Source of the DNA: Propionibacteriaceae bacterium P6A17
GTDB lineage: Bacteria > Actinomycetota > Actinomycetes > Propionibacteriales > Propionibacteriaceae
DNA: 64,000 nucleotides
Direction of reading: 5' to 3'
Assembly: GCA_000619965.1 (NCBI GenBank)
Contig: JHVD01000001.1
Span: 210,895 to 274,894, forward strand
Positions within the stretch are counted from its first letter, which is position 1; the number at the start of each line of letters is the position of its first letter. Positions 57,598-64,000 of this stretch are shown in pieces. A program made the position numbers and the translations under genes. The notes below the pieces were generated by a model, which saw only the letters and a list, made by a program, of their open reading frames with translations, was not told where the DNA came from and searched no databases.

Positions 57598-60554
57598 GCG
57601 ACGAGATGCTGGACGAGACGCCCACCGGACGCAACGCCCTGGCCTGGTTCATCGGCATCGTCGCCGTGATCGCGACGCTCGTCGTCGTGGCGGCGCGCAT
57701 CACGACCGATCTCTGGTGGTTCCAGGCCGTCGAGTTCCAGACGGTCTTCACCACCCGACTTGCCGCCCAGGTGACGATGTTCCTCGTCTTCGGTGCAGTC
57801 ATGTTCGCGGTGGTGTTCGCGTCGATGGCGATTGCCTATCGGCTGCGCCCCAAGGTGCGTCGGGCCAACCTCGACTCCGAGTTCCTGGTGCAGGCCCGCG
57901 ACGCCTTCGACGCCCGCTCCAAACTGCTGATGGCCCTGCCCGCAGGCCTGTTCGGGCTGATGGCCGCCATGAGCGCGCTGGCGATGACCGACACGTTCCT
58001 CGCCGCGTGGCGGGCGACGGAGTTCGGCCAACGTGACGCCTACTACGGTGTCGATGCGTCCTTCTACGTGTTCCACCTGCCCGTGCTGCAGTTCGTCGTC
58101 GGGTTCCTGCTGCTTGCGCTGTCGATCGGCACCGTCGCCGCGGCCGTGGTGCACTTCATGACGGGCTCGCTGACCGTCAAGGCGCTGTCCGGGCAGGGCA
58201 ACGCCCGCAAGTCGATCGCCGCCCACCGCCAGCTCTCCATCCAGCTCGGCCTTGCGCTGCTCGCGTTGGCGGCGTCGACGTATCTGGGGCGCTTCGAGTT
58301 CCTGACGAGTGCGAACTCGCTGTTCACCGGCGTGTCCTACACGGACGCCACCGCCCGCATGCCCATCCAGACCATCCTCGCCTACATCGTCCTGGTCGTG
58401 GCGCTGGTGTGCTTCTTCAACGCCTATCGGGTCCGCTGGTCGGTCCCCGGCGTGGGCATCACGCTGCTGCTGGTCACGTCGCTGCTGATGAGTGGCCCGT
58501 ATCCGTGGCTGATCCAGGAGTTCCAGGTGCTGCCGAACGAACCGGACAAGGAGCGGCAGTACATCGGAAGGCACCTCGAGGCCACGCGCGCGGCCTTCGG
58601 CATCGACGATGAGCACGTGGAGATCACCGACTACGAGGCGACGACCGAGGTGGCCGCCGGGCAGTTGCGCGCGGACGCGGAAGCGCTGCCCGCGATCCGC
58701 CTGATCGACCCTGCGGTCGTCGCGCGCACCTACGAGCAGTTGCAGCAGGTGCGCGGTTACTACCGGTTCTCCGACACCCTCGATGTCGACCGCTACGTGA
58801 TCGACGGCAAGCCCACCGATGCCGTCGTCGCGGTCCGCGAGCTCGACTTCGCCGCGACGAACGCGGAGGTGACGTGGAACAACCGGCGCACGGTCTACAC
58901 GCACGGGCACGGCATCGTCGCCGCCTACGGCAACCAGCGGCACGGCAACGGCGAACCCGTCTTCTTCTCCGGCGGCATCCCGACGGTCGGCCTGCTCGGC
59001 GAGCATGAATCGCGGATCTACTACGGCGAACGCTCGGGCGACTGGGTCGTCGTCGGTGCGCCCGAGGGGGCCGAACCAGTGGAGCTCGACACGCCCACCG
59101 GCGGCGAGGGCCGCACCGAGTCGAAGACCACCTTCCAGGGCGACGGAGGCGTGCCGGTTGGCAACTGGCTCGCTCGGGGGCTGTTCGCGGTGCGCTTCGG
59201 CGACGTCAACCTGCTGCTGTCCGAGCGGGTCAACGAGGCGTCGCAGCTCCTGATGAACCGTGTGCCGCTCGAGCGCGTGCACCAGGTGGCGCCGTGGCTC
59301 ACGCTCGACTCCGACCCGTACCCGAGCGTCGTCGACGGGCGCATCGTGTGGATCATCGACGGCTACACGACCTCGGACGGCTTCCCGAATGCGCAGCGAC
59401 TGGACTACGCCCAGGCGATCTCGGACTCGCGTACGTCCAACAACCCGCTCCGGCAGCCGGGCCAGCAGGTCAACTACATTCGCAACTCCGTGAAGGCCAC
59501 CGTCGACGCCTACGACGGCACCGTCCGGCTGTACGAGTGGGACGAGGAGGACCCCATTCTCCAGACCTGGTCCAAGGTCTACCCGGGTACGGTGCAGCCG
59601 AAGGAGGACATCCCAGACGCGCTGTTGGAGCATCTTCGTTACCCGGCGGACCTGTTCAAGGTGCAGCGCGAGATCCTCGGCCGCTACCACACCAAGAGCA
59701 GCGACACCTGGTACCAGGAATCCGACGTGTGGCAGGTGCCGAACGACCCGGTCAAGGGCGGCGACAACAAACTGAAGGAGCCTCCCTACTACCTGACGAT
59801 CCGCTGGCCGGGCGACGCCAAGCCGCACTACGCCAACACCTCGATCTTCGTGCCGAAGGGCCGTGAGAACCTGTCGGTGTACATGTCTGCCAATGCGGAT
59901 GCGACGAGCCCCGACTACGGCAGGCTGAGGGTCCTCAAGCTCTCCGACGAGCAGCAGATTCCAGGCCCCGGGCAGACGTACAACGCCATTCGCACCGACG
60001 AGACGGTCGCGGACCGGCTGCTGCCGTTCAACCGTGAGGGGTCGGACACGCGGGCCATCTTCGGCAATCTGCTCACGCTGCCGCTGGGTGGCGGTCTGCT
60101 GTACGTCCAGCCGATCTACACGATGACGAGTTCGACGTCGGGCGGCTACCCGGCGCTGCGCTTCGTCGTCGTGCGCTTCGGCGAGAATGTCGGCATCGGC
60201 GACACGCTGCAGGCGGCGCTCGATCAGGTGTTCAAGGGTGACGCTGGCGCGGAGACAGGGGAGCGCCCGACGGGGGAGACGCCGTCGGTGCCGAATGCGC
60301 CTGCGCCGGGTGAGGAGGATCCGGGGTCTCAGGCGCCGTCGGAGTCGACGAGCGCCGGGGCATCGACCCCCGAGCCCACCTCGTCGCCGACGGATGCCGA
60401 AGGCCGGGTGCGGGCGAGCCTCGACGAGGCCCAGCGGCTGTTCGAGGAGGCCGATGCGGCGCTGCGCTCGGGAGATCTCGCCGGCTATCAGGCCAAGACC
60501 ACGCAGGCGAAGGCGAAGGTGGAGGAGGCCTTGGCGCAGCTCGACGGGCAGTAG
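57594..60554 (+). CDS. UPF0182 family integral membrane protein
   Basis: Large conserved membrane protein of unknown function, 986 residues. About seven hydrophobic helices occupy residues 15-310 (WFIGIVAVIATLVVVAARI is the first). A large extracytoplasmic domain follows, with conserved stretches such as RRTVYTHGHGIVAAYGN and YTTSDGFPNAQRLDYAQ. The last 100 residues are a Pro/Ser/Thr-rich linker and a charged helical tail. The ATG at 57594 overlaps the upstream stop (ATGA). The mycobacterial counterpart is also next to the PDZ protease, so the two may work together at the membrane. Confidence 0.92.
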   Translation: MSDEMLDETPTGRNALAWFIGIVAVIATLVVVAARITTDLWWFQAVEFQTVFTTRLAAQVTMFLVFGAVMFAVVFASMAIAYRLRPKVRRANLDSEFLVQARDAFDARSKLLMALPAGLFGLMAAMSALAMTDTFLAAWRATEFGQRDAYYGVDASFYVFHLPVLQFVVGFLLLALSIGTVAAAVVHFMTGSLTVKALSGQGNARKSIAAHRQLSIQLGLALLALAASTYLGRFEFLTSANSLFTGVSYTDATARMPIQTILAYIVLVVALVCFFNAYRVRWSVPGVGITLLLVTSLLMSGPYPWLIQEFQVLPNEPDKERQYIGRHLEATRAAFGIDDEHVEITDYEATTEVAAGQLRADAEALPAIRLIDPAVVARTYEQLQQVRGYYRFSDTLDVDRYVIDGKPTDAVVAVRELDFAATNAEVTWNNRRTVYTHGHGIVAAYGNQRHGNGEPVFFSGGIPTVGLLGEHESRIYYGERSGDWVVVGAPEGAEPVELDTPTGGEGRTESKTTFQGDGGVPVGNWLARGLFAVRFGDVNLLLSERVNEASQLLMNRVPLERVHQVAPWLTLDSDPYPSVVDGRIVWIIDGYTTSDGFPNAQRLDYAQAISDSRTSNNPLRQPGQQVNYIRNSVKATVDAYDGTVRLYEWDEEDPILQTWSKVYPGTVQPKEDIPDALLEHLRYPADLFKVQREILGRYHTKSSDTWYQESDVWQVPNDPVKGGDNKLKEPPYYLTIRWPGDAKPHYANTSIFVPKGRENLSVYMSANADATSPDYGRLRVLKLSDEQQIPGPGQTYNAIRTDETVADRLLPFNREGSDTRAIFGNLLTLPLGGGLLYVQPIYTMTSSTSGGYPALRFVVVRFGENVGIGDTLQAALDQVFKGDAGAETGERPTGETPSVPNAPAPGEEDPGSQAPSESTSAGASTPEPTSSPTDAEGRVRASLDEAQRLFEEADAALRSGDLAGYQAKTTQAKAKVEEALAQLDGQ

Positions 60555-60561
60555 GCAGGGC

Positions 60562-61863
60562 TCAGTCGAGCTCGACGAGGGCGGGGTCGAGGTCGACGAG
60601 CTGCGGCCGGAGCTCCTCGGCGTTGCCCGCGACGGCGATGACGAGTGCATCCGGTGAGACCAGTTCGCGCCACGCCCGGCTCGCCTCCTGCTCGGAGACT
60701 TCGGCGAGGGCCGCGGCGTGGTCGTTGACGAACGCGGTCGTCAACGATGATTCGGCCAGCGATGCGGCCTGTGCGGCGATGTCGGCCGAGGTCTCGTTGG
60801 CCAGCGGGGCGACGCCGATGCGGTAGGACTTGGCGTCCGCGAGTTCGGCGGGGGTCACGTCGTCGGTCAAGGCGAGTTGGGCCAGCATGCGCCGCAAGGC
60901 TTCGCCCGCGACGTCGGTGCGGGTGTTGGTGCTGATCTGGAGCGTGCTGCCCGTCGGGTCGGGGCTGAATCCTCCACCGGCGCCGTAGGTGTAGCCCAGT
61001 CGTTCCCGCAGCTCGAGATTGAGTCGGCTGGCGAAGCCGCCGGCGAGCACGTGCCCGGCGAGTCGGGCCGGCGCCCAGCGGGCGTCCTGCCGGGCGATGG
61101 ACCTGCGCCCGACGATGATCGTCGCCTGCACCGCGCCGGGGACGTCGACGACGACCGTGCGCGCCAGACCAGGGGTGGCGGGGCGGATGGGCGACCGCTC
61201 GGTCTGGCCCTGCCACTGCCCCCATGCCTCGAGCGCCGGGTCGTCGAGGTCACCGGCGAGCACGAGTGTCGCACCCGAGGGCGCGAAGTGGCGAGTGTGC
61301 CACTCGACGACGTCCTCGCGCTCGATGGCGGCGAGGCACGGTGGGGTGCCTGCGACGGGGCGGCCCCGCCGTTCGCCGTCGGCGAAGAGCGCCTGCCGGA
61401 AGGCCCATTGTGCGGCGGATGTGGTGGAGCTTCGCCGCGAGCGGTGGGCCACGGTGAGCGCCTCGACGTGCAACGCCAGGTCCTGGGGATCATAGGCTGG
61501 TTCGGAGAGGACTTCGACGACCAGCGGCGCCAAGCGCGCGAGCCGTCGCGCGGGGACGAGGCCACCGATCCGGGTGCCGAAGTGGCCGGCTGCCCCGTGG
61601 AGGGCCGCGCCCTGCGCGTCGAGCAGCTCCTGCATCTGGGGGTGGCTGATGGTCTGCTCGTCGAGGGCGCGACAGGCGAGCGTGCCGACTCCTTCGAGGT
61701 GGCGGGGTTCGTCGTCGAGGCGGATGGGTTGCAGCAGCTCGAAGGCTGCGACCTGCTGGCCGGGCATGGGGAAGTGCCAGACGGTGAGACCGTTGGGGAG
61801 CTCGTGCACGGCGGGGGAGGGGAACTGCCAGCGGGAGGCCGCGAGGCGGATGTTCGGACGCAT
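60562..61863 (-). CDS. M16 peptidase-family protein, probable non-catalytic subunit
   Basis: Insulinase-type fold of 433 residues without the HxxEH zinc motif: the expected site reads GVGTLACRALDEQ. It retains the second-half signatures of the family (ASRLNLELRERLGYTYGAGG). In M16B proteases one subunit carries the zinc site and the other a conserved R/Y pair for substrate binding; this is the latter type, with the R/Y pair probably in the ELRERLGYTYG stretch. The ATG at 61863 lies two bases after the stop of the catalytic subunit gene. Confidence 0.87.
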   Translation of the reverse strand: MRPNIRLAASRWQFPSPAVHELPNGLTVWHFPMPGQQVAAFELLQPIRLDDEPRHLEGVGTLACRALDEQTISHPQMQELLDAQGAALHGAAGHFGTRIGGLVPARRLARLAPLVVEVLSEPAYDPQDLALHVEALTVAHRSRRSSTTSAAQWAFRQALFADGERRGRPVAGTPPCLAAIEREDVVEWHTRHFAPSGATLVLAGDLDDPALEAWGQWQGQTERSPIRPATPGLARTVVVDVPGAVQATIIVGRRSIARQDARWAPARLAGHVLAGGFASRLNLELRERLGYTYGAGGGFSPDPTGSTLQISTNTRTDVAGEALRRMLAQLALTDDVTPAELADAKSYRIGVAPLANETSADIAAQAASLAESSLTTAFVNDHAAALAEVSEQEASRAWRELVSPDALVIAVAGNAEELRPQLVDLDPALVELD

Positions 61864-61865
61864 TG

Positions 61866-63119
61866 TCAGGCCCCCTGGCGGTAGATGAGCGTGGATGAAT
61901 GGGCTGGTGCCAGCCAGCGTGCGGCGGCCTCGCGCACGTCGTCGGGCGTGAGCGTGAGGACGTGCGCAAGTGCAGCATTCAGCTCGCCCGGGTCGCCGTG
62001 GACCAGCCAGGCTTCGTTGAACATGTCGGCCCGAGACTCGGCCGTGGCCAGATCCCATAGCCAGGCGCGCTCATGCTGCGCGAGTGCCCGGGAGAACTCC
62101 TCCTCGGAGGGTCCCTCGTCGAGGAAGCGGGCCAGCGCTGCGTGGATGGCGTCGAGCGTCCTTCGCGGGTCGATCCCGTCCTGCGGCCGGGCCACGAGCA
62201 ACGCAAGTGATGGGGCTCTGCGGTGGGTCAGGTGGAGGGCGCTGGTCTCCTGGGCGAGACCGCTGCCACGCACGATCTCACGGTGGAGTCGGGCCGCATG
62301 GCCATCGGCGAGGATCGACAGGGCGAGCTCGAGCGCCGGAAGCTGCTCGTCGGCGGCGTGCGCCGTCGGCCAGGAGAGGTACCCGACGTCGTAGGGCACG
62401 TCGCGCGAGATCTCCAGCGCCGACGGCGACAGCGTCGGCTGGTCGACGACGCGGCGCGGCGGTGGCGCGGGCTTGGCTGGCAATGACCCGAAATGGCGTT
62501 CGGCGAGGGCGAGCCCGTCGTCGACGGTGACCGCTCCGGCGAGCACGAGCCGCGCGTTGGAGGGGCGGTACCAGGTGTCGAAGAATTCGGCGACGTCGTC
62601 GAGGCGCGCGGCGTCCAGATGTTCCATCGAGCCGATGGTGAGGTGACCGTACGGGTGGCTGGTGGGGAAGTGCTGCCCGACGACGAGTTCCAGCAGATCA
62701 CCGTAGGGCCTGTTGTCGTAGCGTTCGCGCTTCTCCTCCTTGACGACGGCGCGCTGTGCCTCGAAGTTGGCCTCGGTGATCTCGAGGGATTGCAGCCGGT
62801 CCGCCTCCAACCACAGTGCGAGCTCGAGTGCCCCGGGCGGGACGGTCTCGAAGTAGTTCGTGCGGTCCGACGACGTCGTCGCGTTGACCTGCCCACCCGC
62901 CGACTCGATGAGTGCCATGTGCTCTCCCGAGCCCACGTTCGCGGAGCCTTGGAACATCAGGTGTTCGAAGAGGTGCGCGAATCCGGTGCGGTGGGGCGCC
63001 TCGTCGGTCGACCCGACCTCGTACCAGAGGTTGACGGCAACCCCCGGTGAGTCCGACGGTGCGACCGCGACGCGCAGACCGTTGCCCAGCTGGTGGGTCT
63101 CGACGGGGTAGGCGTGCAT
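61866..63119 (-). CDS. M16 zinc metallopeptidase, catalytic subunit
   Basis: Insulinase/pitrilysin-type peptidase of 417 residues. The inverted zinc motif is intact: His49, Glu52, His53 in AHLFEHLMF, with the distal glutamate expected in VVKEEKRERYDNRPYGD. It has no signal peptide, so it acts in the cytosol on short peptides, as the family usually does. It pairs with the downstream non-catalytic subunit to form the M16B heterodimer. The ATG at 63119 is chosen because a TAGGCT -10 is seven bases upstream (leaderless) and homology starts there; the 41-codon extension is not supported. Confidence 0.92.
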   Translation of the reverse strand: MHAYPVETHQLGNGLRVAVAPSDSPGVAVNLWYEVGSTDEAPHRTGFAHLFEHLMFQGSANVGSGEHMALIESAGGQVNATTSSDRTNYFETVPPGALELALWLEADRLQSLEITEANFEAQRAVVKEEKRERYDNRPYGDLLELVVGQHFPTSHPYGHLTIGSMEHLDAARLDDVAEFFDTWYRPSNARLVLAGAVTVDDGLALAERHFGSLPAKPAPPPRRVVDQPTLSPSALEISRDVPYDVGYLSWPTAHAADEQLPALELALSILADGHAARLHREIVRGSGLAQETSALHLTHRRAPSLALLVARPQDGIDPRRTLDAIHAALARFLDEGPSEEEFSRALAQHERAWLWDLATAESRADMFNEAWLVHGDPGELNAALAHVLTLTPDDVREAAARWLAPAHSSTLIYRQGA

Positions 63120-63132
63120 GCGAGCGAGCCTA
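63119..63132 (-). promoter_or_regulatory. Leaderless promoter of the M16 pair (-10 TAGGCT)
   Basis: On the minus strand TAGGCT (63132-63127) precedes the ATG by seven bases with no ribosome site between them. Confidence 0.55.
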
Positions 63133-63206
63133 GCGGAGCCGCCACCTTGAGAGGGGCCGCCTGCGGCGTGTCCCGCGGCCTCCCGGAGCGTGCGCCACTT
63201 GGCGAT

Positions 63207-63235
63207 TTGGTATCGGCGCGGCAGTGGGGTATTGT
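63207..63235 (+). promoter_or_regulatory. Initiator tRNA promoter
   Basis: TTGGTA (63207-63212), a 17-base spacer and TATTGT (63230-63235), ending 11 bases before the mature tRNA. Confidence 0.6.
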
Positions 63236-63246
63236 AGGTCAAGCAC

Positions 63247-63320
63247 CGCGGGGTGGAGCAGCTCGGTAGCTCGCTGGGCTCATAACCCAGAGGTCACAGG
63301 TTCAAATCCTGTCCCCGCTA
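63247..63320 (+). tRNA. Initiator tRNA-fMet (CAT)
   Basis: A 74-base cloverleaf with anticodon CAT at 63281-63283. Initiator features are the C1-U72 mismatch at the acceptor end (CGCGGGG against CCCCGCT) and the three consecutive G-C pairs in the anticodon stem (CTGGG/CCCAG). The T-arm reads ACAGG-TTCAAAT-CCTGT. The CCA end is not encoded. A small regulator gene on the other strand runs into it. Confidence 0.95.
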
Positions 63321-63630
63321 CGAGATCGAAGATCCCGTCTCGGCCCTCGGCCGGGGCGGGATCTTCTACTTCCACCCGCTTCGGCAACAACATGGCCGGC
63401 TCGACGTCGAACAGCGCAGCCACAGCGAACAAGTCACTGAGTGACCAGACGATTTCTCCGCGCAGCTTCCTGCTTGCGACGGACGGAACGACTCCAAGTG
63501 CCGCAGCTAGGTCCTTTACCTTCATACGCCGTTCGAAAAGTGCGCCCTGGATGCCGATCCCGACAGCCTCGTCGGCGCTGAATGAGTCAATCAGGCCAGC
63601 CGCCCGAGCTCCTTCATACTTCTTCGCCAT
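63280..63630 (-). CDS. XRE-like helix-turn-helix regulator running into the tRNA
   Basis: A 116-residue protein with a helix-turn-helix in FERRMKVKDLAAALGVVPSVASRKLRGE (about 32-60) followed by LSDLFAVAALFDVEPAMLL, typical of phage-type Cro/C1 repressors. Its last 20 or so residues (DGIFDLVAGTGFEPVTSGL) are encoded by the tRNA terminator and the antisense of tRNA-fMet; TGFEPVTSGL is a well-known artefact end of genes running into tRNAs. The natural C-terminus may therefore be lost. The ATG at 63630 sits six bases after a TTTGAT -10; the frame is open to 63759. Base composition is visibly less GC-rich than the neighbours, which suggests acquired DNA. Confidence 0.7.
   Translation of the reverse strand: MAKKYEGARAAGLIDSFSADEAVGIGIQGALFERRMKVKDLAAALGVVPSVASRKLRGEIVWSLSDLFAVAALFDVEPAMLLPKRVEVEDPAPAEGRDGIFDLVAGTGFEPVTSGL
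63328..63366 (+). terminator. Terminator of the initiator tRNA
   Basis: GAAGATCCCG (63328-63337) pairs with CGGGATCTTC (63357-63366), with a GC-rich inner stem. It begins eight bases after the tRNA and lies within the reading frame of the opposite-strand regulator. Confidence 0.75.
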
Positions 63631-63636
63631 AGTGTG

Positions 63637-63786
63637 ATCAAACCGTGCGAAGTGCGTTTTGCGAACGTAAGTGCTCAGGAGCGTCAAGACGGGCAAACTG
63701 ACCTGAACGTGCGCGACACGGCTGAATGACCGTTCGTCGATCGCCTCGGGTTGTGTCATGCTTCGCCTAGGGAAGTGCGTCTAACG
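63637..63786 (-). promoter_or_regulatory. Promoter and repeated operator candidates of the regulator gene
   Basis: On the minus strand TTCGCA (63665-63660), 17 bases, TTTGAT (63642-63637) and six bases to the ATG make a leaderless promoter. GAAGTGCGT begins both GAAGTGCGTTTTGCG (63649-63663), inside this promoter, and GAAGTGCGTCTAACG (63772-63786), upstream; the two match at 12 of 15 positions. GTGCG/CGCAC arms form a palindrome at 63775-63789. These are candidate autoregulatory operators. Confidence 0.5.
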
Positions 63787-63896
63787 CACACAAGGTCGAA
63801 CTTCGAACGCGGGTGGCTGACGCCTTTGGAGTTCGCACGCGTGGTTTCACGTGCCTCGCCGACAACGGCTCGGGCTTGGTGTGCGGCGGGCAAAGC

Positions 63897-64000
63897 GGCT
63901 CTTCCCAATCATCGGTGGAAGGCGGGTCTGAAACCGCCGGTGTCGAGTATTGCCCTTCGGATGTAGTTGGTCAGGTTACGGAACCCGAGAGCGGTCCCGC
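63897..64000 (-). mobile_element. End of an ISL3-family insertion sequence (cut by the window edge)
   Basis: The element begins at 63897 with GGCTCTTCCC, the start of the terminal inverted repeat typical of ISL3-family elements, and contains the end of a transposase gene immediately inside. The flanking eight bases at 63889-63896 (GGCAAAGC) would be one copy of the 8-bp target duplication made by this family. The rest lies beyond the window. Confidence 0.8.
63909..64000 (-). CDS. ISL3-family transposase, C-terminal part only
   Basis: Thirty codons of the minus strand, ending in TGA at 63909-63911, translate to a chain containing ALGFRNLTNYIRRAILDT and ending FRPAFHR, the characteristic C-terminus of ISL3-family (IS204/IS1001/IS1096/IS1165) transposases. 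The catalytic DDE residues are outside the window, so whether the gene is intact cannot be judged. The stop codon lies just inside the terminal repeat, as usual in compact insertion sequences. Confidence 0.78.
   Translation of the reverse strand, partial: GTALGFRNLTNYIRRAILDTGGFRPAFHR

Noticed and set aside
57297..60650. A 1117-codon open frame antisense to the UPF0182 gene
   Set aside because: Shadow frame with arginine/histidine-rich, repetitive translation; no homology.
63751..63966. A 71-codon plus-strand frame across the insertion sequence boundary
   Set aside because: It crosses the terminal repeat and is antisense to the transposase end; no ribosome site or homology.

Overview
The window reads as chromosomal DNA of a very GC-rich actinobacterium, most likely of the Propionibacteriaceae. 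Supporting signs are the dapF-hflX-lexA-nrdR-nrdJ order, adjacent sigA and sigB, the uvrD2-metalloprotease-PDZ protease-UPF0182 order also known in mycobacteria, and a protein of the PPA1309 family (a name from Cutibacterium). The genus placement is inference. Most of the 64 kb is ordinary core genome; the more unusual material is at 14-25.5 kb and at the right end.

Layout. 1-4.2 kb: dapF, hflX and a DinG-type helicase. 4.2-9 kb: a secreted alkaline phosphatase and the two-subunit proton-translocating transhydrogenase pntAB. 9-13.9 kb: lexA, a small membrane protein in the usual position of an SOS division inhibitor, then nrdR and the B12-dependent ribonucleotide reductase nrdJ. 13.9-25.5 kb: a host-glycan locus with a secreted GH101 endo-alpha-N-acetylgalactosaminidase (cuts Gal-beta-1,3-GalNAc from mucin), a GH112 galacto-N-biose/lacto-N-biose phosphorylase, and a binding protein with two permeases for the released disaccharide. 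GH101 and the phosphorylase sit behind two copies of the same roughly 77-bp promoter/operator module. 25.6-36.4 kb: ilvD, corA, a YbjN-like protein, a flavin split-barrel protein, a universal stress protein, hrpA, a lipoprotein and a TesB-type thioesterase. 36.4-44.2 kb: an S9 peptidase, divergent sigB and sigA, a GMP-synthase-like amidotransferase, a YbdK-type carboxylate-amine ligase and an aspartate/aromatic aminotransferase. 44.2-54.4 kb: the recCBD operon, uvrD2 and a 53-residue zinc-ribbon protein. 54.6-63.1 kb: a metalloprotease-family protein, a PDZ/Lon-like protease, a PPA1309-family protein, a UPF0182 membrane protein and two M16 peptidase-family subunits. 63.2-64 kb: an initiator tRNA, a helix-turn-helix regulator whose reading frame runs antisense into that tRNA, and the end of an ISL3-family insertion sequence cut by the window edge.

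Regulation visible in the sequence: many genes have a -10 hexamer of the TAnnnT type only 6-7 bases before the start codon, so their mRNAs are probably leaderless (pntA, lexA, the flavin split-barrel gene, tesB, an M16 gene, the regulator at the right end). lexA and its divergent neighbour carry LexA-like boxes, nrdR has a helically phased pair of NrdR-like boxes, and sigB has an ECF-type stress promoter. Convergent gene pairs are commonly separated by strong inverted repeats.
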